A stretch of 64,000 nucleotides of DNA from Actinomycetota bacterium. Lineage in GTDB: Bacteria; Actinomycetota; Actinomycetes; Nanopelagicales; Nanopelagicaceae. This document shows positions 51,377 through 62,404 of the stretch, one piece after another. A model generated the notes under the pieces. The model searched no databases. It saw only the letters and a list, made by a program, of their open reading frames with translations, and was not told the DNA's origin. Each line of letters begins with the position of its first letter. The stretch's first letter is position 1. The stretch is from the NCBI GenBank assembly GCA_009702965.1, contig WLHB01000002.1:1-64000 (forward strand), read 5' to 3'. The position numbers were made by a program, and so were the translations under genes.

Positions 51377-52032
51377 GAATTGCTATCGCAGGAGCGGGAA
51401 ATGTTGGTCGCGCAATTGCGCGCGAACTTCTCGACAATGGCCATGAAGTGCTGTTGATCGACCGTGACCCAAAGGCTTTGAAGTTAGATTCTGTCCCGGA
51501 TGCACAGTGGTTGATGGCCGATGCATGCGAAATTACTTCACTCGATAAGGCTGCTCTTGGCACAGCACAGGTTTTAGTTGCCGCAACTGGCGATGACAAG
51601 GTAAATCTTGTTGCATCGCTGCTAGCAAAGACTGAATATGGTGTTCCCCGAGTGGTTGCGCGAATTAATCACCCAAAGAATGAGTGGATGTTTGATTCAT
51701 CGTGGGGCGTTGATGTCGCTGTTTCAACTCCTCGGATTATCGCTGCCCTTGTTGAAGAGGCGGTAAGCGTTGGAGATGTTGTGCGACTCTTTAGCTTTAG
51801 AAAAGGTCAAGCAAATCTTGTTGAACTTACCTTGCCTGATACATCAAGCTGTATTGGAAAAACTGTCGGTGAGATTGAACTGCCAGATGATGCGTCATTG
51901 GCTGCAATCGTCCGCGATGGTCGAGTAATTGCTCCATCGCCAACAGATGTATTCAGTGCCGGCGATGAACTCCTCTTTGTTGCATCGGCTGTAGCTGAGG
52001 ACTTGATTAAGGGCTGCTTTATAGAGGCTTAA
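51373..52032 (+). CDS. trkA: TrkA-N domain K+ uptake regulatory protein
   Basis: RIAIAGAGNVGRAIARELLDNGHEVLLIDRD plus TrkA-C domain. Confidence 0.9.
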   Translation: MRIAIAGAGNVGRAIARELLDNGHEVLLIDRDPKALKLDSVPDAQWLMADACEITSLDKAALGTAQVLVAATGDDKVNLVASLLAKTEYGVPRVVARINHPKNEWMFDSSWGVDVAVSTPRIIAALVEEAVSVGDVVRLFSFRKGQANLVELTLPDTSSCIGKTVGEIELPDDASLAAIVRDGRVIAPSPTDVFSAGDELLFVASAVAEDLIKGCFIEA

Positions 52033-52658
52033 TCCGATTTTTCATCGGGTGGAACGGTTGTGGGCACTCCCCTAAGAACAACCCATGTTCCATATGCAGT
52101 TAAGAAAAATAGTGGATAACCCATCGCTAAATTAACTGCCCCAAGAAGATTGAGATTGTCAGAGAAATAAATCGGTGTCTGCACTACAAGTCGACCGAAG
52201 AAGAGCCCTACCCAGATCCAACTTGCTCGAATATATGCCTTTTTGCGCGCAGGATCATTACGCCATGCGAAATTCTCGCCAAGAATGGGACCCAACATCA
52301 CTCCAAGAATCGGCCATCCCACAAGATTTGCAATCAAATACACGGTGCCATAGCCAAGATTGGTCAATAACTTTGGAACAAAAACATCACTGGGATTTCC
52401 TGTGCGATTGGCAAACCAGGCAGAGATCAACGTTCCAATAAAACCAGAGAGGGCGTGCTGAATCGTATCTTTCATCACAAGGCGAATGATCGTCAGGACG
52501 ACAGAGATAGCAATCGATGCGATGAGTGAGTTCCAGAGATCTTTAGTGATATTAAATGAGATGAGGAAGGCGATCGCAGGAAAACCCGCGTCGATTAGCC
52601 CTTTTTTTCCACCAAAGGCAGAAACTATCTTCTCTTTATCTTCTGCACTGCCACTCAT
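52029..52658 (-). CDS. DUF3159 membrane protein
   Basis: Multi-TM protein between TrkA and dut, as in mycobacteria; [32 protein letters not shown]. Confidence 0.82.
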   Translation of the reverse strand: MSGSAEDKEKIVSAFGGKKGLIDAGFPAIAFLISFNITKDLWNSLIASIAISVVLTIIRLVMKDTIQHALSGFIGTLISAWFANRTGNPSDVFVPKLLTNLGYGTVYLIANLVGWPILGVMLGPILGENFAWRNDPARKKAYIRASWIWVGLFFGRLVVQTPIYFSDNLNLLGAVNLAMGYPLFFLTAYGTWVVLRGVPTTVPPDEKSD

Positions 52659-53101
52659 GCTTGCACTCCAGTAGAACCAAATCCACCTTTACCGCGCCCT
52701 GAGCCCGGAAGCTCACTCACTTCAACAAACTCAGCGCGCTCTACCTGTTGAATCACAAGCTGTGCGATGCGATCACCACGCTTGAATGAGATCGACTCAC
52801 TTCGATCATGATTGATAAGAATGATCTGTAACTCGCCTCGGTACCCGGCATCAACGGTGCCGGGTGAATTCACCATCGTGACACCATGTTTTATCGCTAG
52901 CCCTGAGCGAGGGTGAACCAGTGCGACGTAACCATCTGGAAGTGCAATTGCGATGCCGGTAGGAACCAATGCGCGCTCACCTGGAGCGAGAGTGATATCT
53001 ACTCTTGAAACGATATCTGCACCAGCATCGCCCGGTTTTGCATATCGTGGCAGAGGCAGATCTGGATCCAGACGTGTGATTAATACTTGAACCTCACTCA
53101 T
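52655..53101 (-). CDS. dut: dUTP diphosphatase
   Basis: [56 protein letters not shown]. Confidence 0.96.
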   Translation of the reverse strand: MSEVQVLITRLDPDLPLPRYAKPGDAGADIVSRVDITLAPGERALVPTGIAIALPDGYVALVHPRSGLAIKHGVTMVNSPGTVDAGYRGELQIILINHDRSESISFKRGDRIAQLVIQQVERAEFVEVSELPGSGRGKGGFGSTGVQA

Positions 53102-53682
53102 GGGTTGATCTCAAACTCTGGATCGACAAATGCGAGTAGCTCTGGTGACTTCTTGATGTATTCAAGGTAATCCGCTGGAGCGTTCGACATAAAGTGGCTC
53201 ATAGGAACGATGATAAAGAGTGCGGCTGCGCGCACTGCAATCTCTCCTTCAGGACCATTAATTCTTCCTACCGCTTCTGTATATACCTTGCGATTTACCT
53301 GTCCGGTAATCACTGCAGAGATGTGAAGAGTTGTCCCGATAGGAATTGGTTTAATGAAATCTGTCTCAAGACGTCCAGTTACAGCCGGTGAGCGAATGAG
53401 CCACATGAGTTTTCCAAGTGCTTCATCAAAGGCAAGTGATAACAATCCGCCATGTGCTAATCCAGGTGCTCCTTGATGATTTTCTGTCACTGTGAATTCG
53501 GCGGTGAGATCTAGTCCAGATCCAGCGTGTGCGATGAGATGTAATCCTGTGGGATGAAGTTGTCCGCAACCAAAACAATGACCGAAATGCGAAGGGATCT
53601 GTGTTCCGATCGCTGGAGCAAGAGGATGGCGCTCTGGAAGTTTGGCGCCTTCAGGGGGCGTGGTGCTTGCCACTCGACTCAT
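53098..53682 (-). CDS. PaaI/hotdog-fold thioesterase
   Basis: [30 protein letters not shown] hotdog motif. Confidence 0.85.
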   Translation of the reverse strand: MSRVASTTPPEGAKLPERHPLAPAIGTQIPSHFGHCFGCGQLHPTGLHLIAHAGSGLDLTAEFTVTENHQGAPGLAHGGLLSLAFDEALGKLMWLIRSPAVTGRLETDFIKPIPIGTTLHISAVITGQVNRKVYTEAVGRINGPEGEIAVRAAALFIIVPMSHFMSNAPADYLEYIKKSPELLAFVDPEFEINP

Positions 53683-53723
53683 GGCTTCACTTTACTCTCT
53701 CGAAGATCCGATAGCGTACGGCT

Positions 53724-54170
53724 ATGAGTGAGAGATTGATCAAATTCCGCGAAGTTGTGAGGCCGCCTCTCTGGCTGATGGCTTTTATCTATTTTCTCGC
53801 CCTCTCACTCGTCATAGCAATCTGGGCGGCAATGACGACCACGATTGCAGCCATCACTTTTATCACTCTCACTATTGCAACGATCGCAATCTATTTCAGT
53901 TCTGCCCTGCGTATTGAAGTTGATGAGAGTGAGTTACGGGTAGGGAAGGCACATATATCTCTAGAACATCTCGGTGATATCCAGGTGCTGACCGATAAGC
54001 AGATGTTGGCAAAACGCACCCGCGATGCTGATCCTGCCGCTTATCTTGCAATCAGATTTTGGACGCCGCGTGGAGTTGTTATCAACATTGCAGATACCCG
54101 CGATGCGACACCGTATTGGTTAGTTACGAGCAAGAAGGGCGAAAAACTTGCCCATGCAATTAAAGAATAG
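53724..54170 (+). CDS. DUF3093 membrane protein
   Basis: Two TM segments, ALRIEVDESELRVGKAHI, GWLVTSK-like end (PYWLVTSKKGEKLAHAI); conserved next to dut/DUF4193. Confidence 0.8.
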   Translation: MSERLIKFREVVRPPLWLMAFIYFLALSLVIAIWAAMTTTIAAITFITLTIATIAIYFSSALRIEVDESELRVGKAHISLEHLGDIQVLTDKQMLAKRTRDADPAAYLAIRFWTPRGVVINIADTRDATPYWLVTSKKGEKLAHAIKE

Positions 54171-54179
54171 AAGTCAGAG

Positions 54180-54476
54180 TTAAGAGCATTCCTTACAGAC
54201 TGCCTTAGCGCCTTCACCTTTTGCCAATTGAGTAATGTGGTGAATGAGAAAACAACGAGAACAGGTAAATTCATCCTCTTGCTTTGGCACCACTCGCACT
54301 GAAAGTTCTTCACCTGATAAATCAGCGCCAGGTAACTCAAGATTTTCAGCCGCTTCAGCTTCATCGACATCAATCTGTCCAGATTGGGCATCTACTCGCT
54401 GAGCTTTGAGCTCTTCGAGGGATTCTTCGTGGAGCTCTTCATCGGTTTTTCTGGGTGTGTCGTAATCTGTTGCCAC
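54180..54476 (-). CDS. DUF4193 zinc-ribbon-like protein
   Basis: MATDYDTPRKTDEE N-terminus and C-terminal CSRC...CKEC cysteine pairs. Confidence 0.88.
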   Translation of the reverse strand: MATDYDTPRKTDEELHEESLEELKAQRVDAQSGQIDVDEAEAAENLELPGADLSGEELSVRVVPKQEDEFTCSRCFLIHHITQLAKGEGAKAVCKECS

Positions 54477-54585
54477 AGCCGTCTCACCTCACTCTCCACG
54501 TATTCCGATAACCCGGGTTCGGGCTACGGGCGCATCATGGCCCATAAAGGGCGCAATACACAATGTAACCGTGGGCGTGTCGGAT

Positions 54586-56070
54586 TTATTCCCCAGATAG
54601 CGAGGATTTAACTGCGTCATTGATTGCCTGTGCTAATCCAGCATCCACTCGGGCATGAATGCGGGTGCCAGATTCCTCATAGGTCTCACTGATGATCTCA
54701 CCATGCTCATGGATAGCACTGACGAGATCGCCACGATCATATGCAATGACTACATCTACTTCGACTTGTGGATGCGGTAAAGACTTTTCAATCGCATGAA
54801 GAAGGCCTTCGATTCCAAAACCAGTTCGCACTGAGAATGCATAGGCATTCTTCTCAGTGCGCAACAAATTCATCACAACTTCAGGATCTGCAATATCAAC
54901 TTTGTTGATCGCGATTATTTCTGCGATCTCTCCCCCGCCAATTTCATTAATGACTTCTCTGACCGCGCGAATCTGCTCCATTGGGTCAGGGTGAGAGCCA
55001 TCGACAACATGGACGATCAGATCAGCACCCGATACCTCTTCTAGGGTTGATCTAAAGGCGTCAACAAGTTGATGTGGCAAGTGACGAACGAAACCAACTG
55101 TGTCAGTAAGGGTATAGGTACGCCCTTCCGATGTCGCAGTCTTGCGTACCGTTGGATCTAGCGTTGCAAAGAGTGCGTTTTCGACCAGAACGCCAGCATC
55201 GGTGAGCTTATTTAAAAGAGATGATTTTCCTGCATTGGTGTAGCCAGTGATTGCAACCGATGGAATGTTGTGGCGCTTTCTCTCTTGCCTCTTTGTGTCA
55301 CGCGCGACTTTCATCTCTGCAATCTCGCGACGTAATTTGGCCATCTTGTCTCGAATACGACGGCGGTCAGTTTCGATTTTGGTCTCACCCGGACCACGAC
55401 CACCGATACCCGCACCACCTGCTGCGCGACCACCGACCTGACGTGAAAGTGAATCTCCCCAACCACGAAGGCGCGGGAGTAAGTATGCGATCTGTGCGAG
55501 TTCGACCTGCGCCTTACCTTCACGACTCTTAGCATGTTGTGCGAAAATATCAAGAATGAGCGCAGTGCGATCCACAACTTTTACCTTTAACTTATCTTCA
55601 AGCTGTCGCAGTTGAGATGGAGAAAGCTCACCATCACAAATGACAGTATCGGCCCCTGTTGCTCGAACAACTTCTTTAAGTTCTTGCACCTTGCCCGAAC
55701 CGATATATGTTGCAGGATCTGGCTTATCTCGTCTCTGGATGAGGCCATCGAGAACTTCTGATCCTGCTGTCTCTGCCAGTGCCCTAAGTTCGGTGAGCGA
55801 ATTTTCTGCATTCGCAATAGTGCCCTCAGTCCATACGCCAACAAGTACAACTCGTTCTAACTGAAGTTCGCGATACTCAGCCTCTGAAATATCTTGCAGC
55901 TGTGTGGAGAATCCTTTAACACGACGAAGTGCTTGGCGCTCACTTAGTTCTTGCTCAGCACCATAATCCATCTCTTGATCTGCAGAATCATAATCTGCTG
56001 CCGCTCGCGCACTCTCGCGTAAGAGTTCCTCAAAGCGCTCTTCGCGCTGATCTGGAGTCTCGCTCATCAT
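54586..56070 (-). CDS. hflX: GTPase HflX
   Basis: ALAETAGSEV, YIGSGKVQEL, VAITGYTNAGKSSLLNKLT, DTVGFVRHLPHQLVDAFRSTLEE. Confidence 0.95.
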   Translation of the reverse strand: MMSETPDQREERFEELLRESARAAADYDSADQEMDYGAEQELSERQALRRVKGFSTQLQDISEAEYRELQLERVVLVGVWTEGTIANAENSLTELRALAETAGSEVLDGLIQRRDKPDPATYIGSGKVQELKEVVRATGADTVICDGELSPSQLRQLEDKLKVKVVDRTALILDIFAQHAKSREGKAQVELAQIAYLLPRLRGWGDSLSRQVGGRAAGGAGIGGRGPGETKIETDRRRIRDKMAKLRREIAEMKVARDTKRQERKRHNIPSVAITGYTNAGKSSLLNKLTDAGVLVENALFATLDPTVRKTATSEGRTYTLTDTVGFVRHLPHQLVDAFRSTLEEVSGADLIVHVVDGSHPDPMEQIRAVREVINEIGGGEIAEIIAINKVDIADPEVVMNLLRTEKNAYAFSVRTGFGIEGLLHAIEKSLPHPQVEVDVVIAYDRGDLVSAIHEHGEIISETYEESGTRIHARVDAGLAQAINDAVKSSLSGE

Positions 56071-56876
56071 TTGTTGAAATAATCTGTAATGTCATAATCC
56101 TTAATGAGTACAGCAGGGCCTGTAAGTGTGGCATTTGAATGTGCATCGATATCTACAATCAAAGTGCCCCCTGGCGGTTTAATCACCCAACGCGCTGGAA
56201 GTCTTCCCTTTGTATAAATTGTTGCAGCCAATGCAACAGCACATGTACCGGTTCCACATGAACGAGTCTCTCCACTACCCCGTTCGTGAACGCGCATCAG
56301 CAGAGTGTCAGGTGAGGCGATTTCAACAAATTCAATATTGACACCCTCTGGAAAGACATCGGCAGGAGAGACTTGCGGAGCTGATGATAAAGATCCCACC
56401 TGATCAAGATCATCAAGAAAGGCCACTGCGTGGGGATTTCCAACGCTGATATGGCGTGCAGAATAACTCTGAGAGTTTTGAAGTACCGTGACAATATCTC
56501 CTTCATCACTTACTTGCCCCATGTTGACTGAAATATCGCCCTCCATCGGAACGCGAAGATATTTCGCCCCATCACGAGTGTTGATCGGAAAGAGCCCCTC
56601 ACCTTGATGGCCATTGACTACAAGATAGCGAGCCATCACGCGAATACCGTTGCCACACATCTCGGCCAAGGAGCCATCAGCGTTTCGGTAATCCATAAAC
56701 CATTTGCCATCCGGTTGTGTAATCCTGATGACGCCGTCCGCGCCTATTCCAGAGTTTCGATTGCAGAGATTTTTGACGATCTCCTCAGTAAGTGAAATTT
56801 CCTGCGCAGGATCAAAGATGAGAAGAAAATCGTTCTCAGTACCGTGACCATAAGTGGCAGTAATTGGCATCGTCAT
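56067..56876 (-). CDS. dapF: Diaminopimelate epimerase
   Basis: GTENDFLLI, ADGSLAEMCGNGIRVMARYL, VHERGSGETRSCGTGTCAVALA. Confidence 0.94.
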   Translation of the reverse strand: MTMPITATYGHGTENDFLLIFDPAQEISLTEEIVKNLCNRNSGIGADGVIRITQPDGKWFMDYRNADGSLAEMCGNGIRVMARYLVVNGHQGEGLFPINTRDGAKYLRVPMEGDISVNMGQVSDEGDIVTVLQNSQSYSARHISVGNPHAVAFLDDLDQVGSLSSAPQVSPADVFPEGVNIEFVEIASPDTLLMRVHERGSGETRSCGTGTCAVALAATIYTKGRLPARWVIKPPGGTLIVDIDAHSNATLTGPAVLIKDYDITDYFNK

Positions 56877-56880
56877 AAGG

Positions 56881-57780
56881 TTATGAGTTTAGCCGTGCCA
56901 GAATTTTTTCGAGGCGATTTTCGTAATGCCCAAGCCAATGAAGCCGTCCATCTCGCGAAAACCACGTATCTTGGCGACGAATATATTGTCGCGTCACGCG
57001 CTTGGTCTCTTCCTTTGCCTGATCTGATGTCAACGCTCCATCTAACATCTGGAGCACTTGGGCGTACCCGAGCGCTTTCTGCGCGGTTACTCCATCACGC
57101 AAACCTGCACCTACCAACTTTTCAACCTCGTCGACCAAACCCGCCTCCCACATTGCATCTACACGATCACTGACGCGAATATCGAGACTTTCTCGATCTT
57201 GGCTGAGGCCAAAGTGAAATGCATCTGGATATCGCGAACTCTCTTTGCGCGGAAGATTTGCGGTAAATGGCTTTCCTGTAATTTCAATAACTTCCAGAGC
57301 GCGAACGATTCGTCGTGTATTAGCTCTATCGATTGCCAGCGCCGCCGCCGGATCTAACTTCTCAAGCCGGGCAAAGAGCGCTGCTGCCCCCTGCTCAATA
57401 GCTTCAAGTTCAAGGCGAGAACGAACAACAGGGTCTGTATCTGGAAAATTCAAATCGTCAACAATCGCCTTGATATATAGGCCTGTTCCACCCACGATAA
57501 TCACATCGCGTCCACGACTATGAATTTCATCGATGGTTGCGCGGGCCAGCTCTTGATACCAGGCAACGGTCGAGTCTTCGCGCACGGTGAGAACATCTAA
57601 AAGATGATGTGCGATACCCCCACGCTCTTTTATCGTGAGTTTGGCAGTACCAATATCCATTCCTTGATATACCTGCATTGAATCTGCATTAACTATCTCT
57701 GCACCAATCTCAGCTGCTAGAGCGACCGCTAAATCACTTTTGCCGGTTGCAGTGGCCCCACAAATAATTATTGTGCGCAC
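56881..57780 (-). CDS. miaA: tRNA dimethylallyltransferase
   Basis: IIICGATATGKSDLAVALA, VNADSMQVYQGMDIGTAK, IIVGGTGLYIKA. Confidence 0.95.
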   Translation of the reverse strand: MRTIIICGATATGKSDLAVALAAEIGAEIVNADSMQVYQGMDIGTAKLTIKERGGIAHHLLDVLTVREDSTVAWYQELARATIDEIHSRGRDVIIVGGTGLYIKAIVDDLNFPDTDPVVRSRLELEAIEQGAAALFARLEKLDPAAALAIDRANTRRIVRALEVIEITGKPFTANLPRKESSRYPDAFHFGLSQDRESLDIRVSDRVDAMWEAGLVDEVEKLVGAGLRDGVTAQKALGYAQVLQMLDGALTSDQAKEETKRVTRQYIRRQDTWFSRDGRLHWLGHYENRLEKILARLNS

Positions 57781-59211
57781 TTAGTTATCAGTTTTTCGTG
57801 TCGGCATTCCTAGTGTTACACCAGTACTTTCTTCTTTTTCTTCATTCCTTCGCGCATGTGCATCCCCACCCCGAGTTTGGGTGTGACTTAATTCGCGACC
57901 AATCAAATAGTGAGCAGAAGCATCTGTAATCTCTACATCGACGAAGTCTCCCGGTCTTGCCAGGCTTGTGTTATCAAAATGCACAAGGCGAAAATCTTGA
58001 GAGCGCCCTGTCAGACGAGATTGTGCGGCATCTCTGCGACCTTCAACTTCAGTCACCATAATTTGATGTCTAGTGCCGATTGCTTCTTGATTGACTGAGA
58101 GCGAAATCTTCTGCTGGTGTTCATGTAGGCGTGTGTATCGCTCTCCAACTACAGCCTCTGCCACTTGGTTACTCATTTCACCCGCTGGGGTTCCTGGTCT
58201 AATCGAGTACTTGTAGGTGTAGGCCGCGGCAAAGCGAGATTGAGAGACCACATCAAGAGTCGCGGTGAAATCTTCTTCCGTCTCACCCGGAAAACCGACA
58301 ATGATGTCGGTTGTGATCATGGCGTGTGGAATACCTTTTCGCACTCGATCAAGAATTCCTAGATAGCGATCGCTTCGATAGGAGCGACGCATCGAGGCCA
58401 AGATTGCATCTGAGCCAGATTGAAGAGGCATATGTAGGTGTGGCATCACAACAGGAGTCGTTGCCATGACCTCAATAACGTCATCGGTGAAATCGCGCGG
58501 ATGGGGCGACATAAACCGCAAGCGCTCAAGGCCATCAATTCCAGCAACTTCTTTGAGTAGACGTGCAAACGCTCCACGCTCACCTAACTCAACTCCGTAG
58601 GCATTCACATTCTGGCCAAGTAACGTTACTTCGATAACGCCTTGCTCAACTAAAGCGCGAACTTCTGCGAGAACATCACTCATTGAGCGATCTTTCTCAA
58701 CCCCGCGCAGTGTAGGGACAATGCAGAATGTACAAGTGTTGTTGCAGCCGACCGAGATAGAGACCCATGATGAAAAAGCTGAAAAGCGACGGGCGGGAAG
58801 AGTGGATGGGAAATGTTCGAGCGCTTCAAGGATTTCGATCTGCGACTCTTCTTCAATGCGCGCTCGTTCAAGTAAGACAGGTAGTGAACCCACATTGTGC
58901 GTGCCAAAAACCACATCTACATACGGCGCCTTTTTAAGAATAATTGCCTGATCTTTTTGCGCTAAACATCCACCAACTGCAATTTGCATCGACGGGTTTG
59001 CTTTTTTAATCGGCGCAAGGAATGAGAGATTTCCATAGAGTTTGTTATCAGCGTTCTCACGTACTGCGCAGGTGTTAAAGACAACGATGTCGGCCTGAAC
59101 CCCGGACTCTGCCGGCATGAAACCAGCTTCATCTAGAAGTCCAGCGATTCGCTCTGAATCATGAACATTCATCTGACAGCCGTATGTTTCGACTGTATAC
59201 GTGCGAGTCAT
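57781..59211 (-). CDS. miaB: tRNA-2-methylthio-N6-dimethylallyladenosine synthase
   Basis: [27 protein letters not shown] radical SAM, C-terminal TRAM domain. Confidence 0.96.
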   Translation of the reverse strand: MTRTYTVETYGCQMNVHDSERIAGLLDEAGFMPAESGVQADIVVFNTCAVRENADNKLYGNLSFLAPIKKANPSMQIAVGGCLAQKDQAIILKKAPYVDVVFGTHNVGSLPVLLERARIEEESQIEILEALEHFPSTLPARRFSAFSSWVSISVGCNNTCTFCIVPTLRGVEKDRSMSDVLAEVRALVEQGVIEVTLLGQNVNAYGVELGERGAFARLLKEVAGIDGLERLRFMSPHPRDFTDDVIEVMATTPVVMPHLHMPLQSGSDAILASMRRSYRSDRYLGILDRVRKGIPHAMITTDIIVGFPGETEEDFTATLDVVSQSRFAAAYTYKYSIRPGTPAGEMSNQVAEAVVGERYTRLHEHQQKISLSVNQEAIGTRHQIMVTEVEGRRDAAQSRLTGRSQDFRLVHFDNTSLARPGDFVDVEITDASAHYLIGRELSHTQTRGGDAHARRNEEKEESTGVTLGMPTRKTDN

Positions 59212-59951
59212 TAGATATCTAAAATTTTATAAGAAAGATCTGCTCGATTAACCACGAGCATCTTTCCATTTGTTAATGGTGTCCAATCATCGTGTCCCCA
59301 TCCCGTGGAGGCTATCTTGATCGCGCCATCTTCCTTAGTGAAACGAAGCTCGTAGTGATGTGGAACAGTCCACTCACTCTGCTCTAACTCATTAAATTGA
59401 CAGACTGCAATCAAGAAATCAGGGGTGAGGGTAATTGAATTGATAGCCGAATAATCACAGGTTGAGGCAATCTTCTTCACAGTGGAGGCGATGGCGTTGA
59501 TCAAACCCTCACTCTTTGCCGCCGTAAGAATTGCAAAAAAGTAACGCTCGCTATCTGTAGTTGATGCCAGCTCTGAGATGAGATCTGCATCTATAAGCGG
59601 TTCTACGCTAGCTGGAGGGCGAATCGTTCCATTATGCATAAATGAGATATCACCGTGAATAAATGGGTGATTATTTGAAATATCTACCGTTAAACCTTTT
59701 GAGGCTAGGCGAAGATGTAACAGTGCACCATCGCTAGATGTCTTTGATGCCACCTTTGAAAAAAGTTCGCTCTCAAATGCTGGCGCTAAATCTCGTTGGA
59801 GTTCTTGAGCTCCGCCCACAGAGTCACAAGTCGTTACTCCCCAACCATGCTTATGTTCTTGTGAAAGTTGAACAAAGTCGTCAAGGGTTGAACCAATTAC
59901 GGATTCAAAGGTTGATGGTTCAGTCGAGGCGTAGGCCAATAATCTGCACAT
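59211..59951 (-). CDS. Class II glutamine amidotransferase (EgtC-like)
   Basis: [10 protein letters not shown]-terminal nucleophile Cys, [24 protein letters not shown]. Confidence 0.88.
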   Translation of the reverse strand: MCRLLAYASTEPSTFESVIGSTLDDFVQLSQEHKHGWGVTTCDSVGGAQELQRDLAPAFESELFSKVASKTSSDGALLHLRLASKGLTVDISNNHPFIHGDISFMHNGTIRPPASVEPLIDADLISELASTTDSERYFFAILTAAKSEGLINAIASTVKKIASTCDYSAINSITLTPDFLIAVCQFNELEQSEWTVPHHYELRFTKEDGAIKIASTGWGHDDWTPLTNGKMLVVNRADLSYKILDI

Positions 59952-59960
59952 AAGGCCAAT

Positions 59961-60929
59961 CTATCGTGGAATACGGATTGGTTCCTGCCCACGGGCGATG
60001 AGTCGCTCAAAGTGGATCTCCCGCTTATCGTTAAATCTCATCGCATCCTCTCCCGCTTTCTTAAGGAAAGCCGCGAGCTCCTCACGAGCGAGTAAACCAT
60101 CCCCCGATAGATCGGTTCTTTCAAAGACGTTCCATGCCCGAAGGACTGGCGCGATGACATCATCGAGATGTTGCTGAAGGTCATAAATCCCAGCCAGTGC
60201 TATCTGCACCGCCTTGCGACCAAAGCCAGGCATATTCGCACCTGGCATATCGAAATTAGTGACAACATCTGCGATCGCACGCATCGCCGCATTCGGCTCT
60301 AACTCAAGTGCTTGGGCAAGTAAGTTGCGATAGAAAATCATATGTAAATTCTCATCGAGTGCGACTCGCTGCATCATATTTTCAGCGATCGGATCATTTG
60401 AAAGTTTGCCAGTATTGCGGTGAGAGATACGAGTGGCAAGTTCTTGGAATGAAACGTAGGCAATCGTATGCAACATATCGTTCTCATATGGTGTCTGGTA
60501 ACCCAAGGACATATGTGCCATGCGAAGATCTTCAAGTTCGTAGGGATCAACACCTCGTGTTGCCATGAGGTAATCACGAATCACGATCGCGTGACGAGCC
60601 TCTTCTGCCGTCCATCGCTCAATCCAATTTCCCCATGCTCCATCGCGTCCCATAGAGATTGAAATTTCTGTGTGGTAACTCGGCAAGTTATCCTCAGTAA
60701 GAAGATTTAATACGAGCGAATCTTGGGCAACAGGTGTGAGGCGAGAATCTTTTGCCTCCCATGCATCACCATTAAGTGGCCCTGCATAGTCGCGACCCTC
60801 TGACCATGGGACATATTCATGTGGGTACCAATTTTTCTGTACACCTAAATGTCTATTTAATTCGACTTCAACGACAGGTTCCAAATCACGGATAAGCCGG
60901 GATTGAATTGCATCTGAGTCATACGTCAT
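59961..60929 (-). CDS. Acyl-[ACP] desaturase (ferritin-like) with C-terminal EF-hand-like loop
   Basis: Diiron motifs EEARH and DENLH, GRDGAWGNWIERWTAEE; loop DLSGDGLLAREE near the C-terminus. Confidence 0.85.
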   Translation of the reverse strand: MTYDSDAIQSRLIRDLEPVVEVELNRHLGVQKNWYPHEYVPWSEGRDYAGPLNGDAWEAKDSRLTPVAQDSLVLNLLTEDNLPSYHTEISISMGRDGAWGNWIERWTAEEARHAIVIRDYLMATRGVDPYELEDLRMAHMSLGYQTPYENDMLHTIAYVSFQELATRISHRNTGKLSNDPIAENMMQRVALDENLHMIFYRNLLAQALELEPNAAMRAIADVVTNFDMPGANMPGFGRKAVQIALAGIYDLQQHLDDVIAPVLRAWNVFERTDLSGDGLLAREELAAFLKKAGEDAMRFNDKREIHFERLIARGQEPIRIPR

Positions 60930-60962
60930 GCGATAACGCTACGGCAGTAGTTGTGTTACTGA

Positions 60963-61649
60963 CTAGTTTGAATTCGCATCTTTACGCTGGCGAGCCTGTG
61001 ATGAGCGCCATGTAGCAATCGCACCATGATTACCGCTGAGTAATACAGGTGGTACTTCTATTCCACGCCACTCTTGCGGGCGTGTGTAATTTGGATACTC
61101 GAGGTATCCCTCTTCATTATGTGACTCTTCAGCAAGTGAAAGCGGGTTTCCTAATACTCCTGGAATCAATCGAGTGATCGCTTCAATCATTACCATCGAG
61201 GCCACCTCACCCCCTCCAAGAACATAATCACCGATCGACACTTCTCTCACCCTAATGTTGCGGTCTGCATACTCCTGTTGGCTGTAATGCTCACGAACGC
61301 GATCATCGATTCCTTCATAGCGTCCACAGGCAAAGATTAAATGCGTTGCAACCGATAACTCTTGCGCCATCTCTTGCGTGAAACGGCGACCTGCTGGTGT
61401 CAAAATAATCAGATCTGATCCATCTTCAATGACGCCATCTATGGCGTTTCCCCACACATCTGCAAGCATGACCATCCCAGCGCCACCGCCATATGGCGCA
61501 TCATCAACTGTGTGATGGATATCTTTCGTCTGGGCTCTTAAGTCGTGCACATTGATCGATAACAAGCCGCCTTCTTGCGCTTTACCTAAGAGCGAGAGCT
61601 GTAACGGCGCAAAATACTCAGGGAATATTGTGATCGCATCGATCTTCAC
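60963..61649 (-). CDS. trmD: tRNA (guanine-N1)-methyltransferase
   Basis: [51 protein letters not shown]. Confidence 0.96.
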   Translation of the reverse strand: MKIDAITIFPEYFAPLQLSLLGKAQEGGLLSINVHDLRAQTKDIHHTVDDAPYGGGAGMVMLADVWGNAIDGVIEDGSDLIILTPAGRRFTQEMAQELSVATHLIFACGRYEGIDDRVREHYSQQEYADRNIRVREVSIGDYVLGGGEVASMVMIEAITRLIPGVLGNPLSLAEESHNEEGYLEYPNYTRPQEWRGIEVPPVLLSGNHGAIATWRSSQARQRKDANSN

Positions 61650-62149
61650 TGCACTCTCCCATCAATAATTGGCGGAATCACTACGAGTTTCTTATTTGTA
61701 ATATCTACTTCAGGAACAAGGGCCCGGACAAAGGGAATCAGAATTTCAGAAGAGCCACCCGCGATAACAAGGACATCCTGGCCCGGAAGATTGAGTACAT
61801 CGGTGATATCCCCGACCAGAGAACCATCTTCTAAATAGGCCTTACATCCGACAAGTTGAAGCACGTGATAGTCATCGTCATCTTCGCCAGGAGCGTTGAT
61901 ATCAATATCGGCATAGAGCAACGCATCACGAAGTTTTTCGATCGCATTGCGATCAGAATAACCTTCAAATGAGAGAAGCAAGATGCCGTTATGGACCCGA
62001 ACAGATTCGACAGTTAAATCTCCGTGGTCGTCTGTTTCTAGGCGAGCGCCTAAAGCAAAACGAGTTGCCGCATCATCGGTACGAACTTCGATTGTCGCCT
62101 CACCCAAGATTCCATGGGCACGACCAATGCGCCCAACATTTAGGCGCAT
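61646..62149 (-). CDS. rimM: Ribosome maturation factor RimM
   Basis: [36 protein letters not shown]-like end; start set to MRLNVGRIG at 62149 because the longer ORF overlaps khpA. Confidence 0.92.
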   Translation of the reverse strand: MRLNVGRIGRAHGILGEATIEVRTDDAATRFALGARLETDDHGDLTVESVRVHNGILLLSFEGYSDRNAIEKLRDALLYADIDINAPGEDDDDYHVLQLVGCKAYLEDGSLVGDITDVLNLPGQDVLVIAGGSSEILIPFVRALVPEVDITNKKLVVIPPIIDGRVQ

Positions 62150-62162
62150 GACATCAGTTTTC

Positions 62163-62402
62163 TTAACGAGCCTCGTCTGTATCGATGAGATCAACGCGAA
62201 CACTACGTCCAGCAAGAGCGCTCACAACTGTGCGAAGCGCCTTTGCTGTACGTCCGTTACGTCCAATGACCTTACCGATATCTTCAGGATTAACGCGAAC
62301 TTCTAGAGTTGTTCCTCTGCGGTGCGTCTTCTCCTTGACGATGACATCTTCAGGGTTATCTACGATTCCCTTTACGAGATGCTCGAGAGCTTCATCAATC
62401 AT
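62163..62402 (-). CDS. khpA: KH domain RNA-binding protein KhpA
   Basis: LEHLVKGIVDNPEDVIV...VNPEDIGKVIGRNGRTAKALRTVV. Confidence 0.93.
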   Translation of the reverse strand: MIDEALEHLVKGIVDNPEDVIVKEKTHRRGTTLEVRVNPEDIGKVIGRNGRTAKALRTVVSALAGRSVRVDLIDTDEAR

Positions 62403-62404
62403 GG

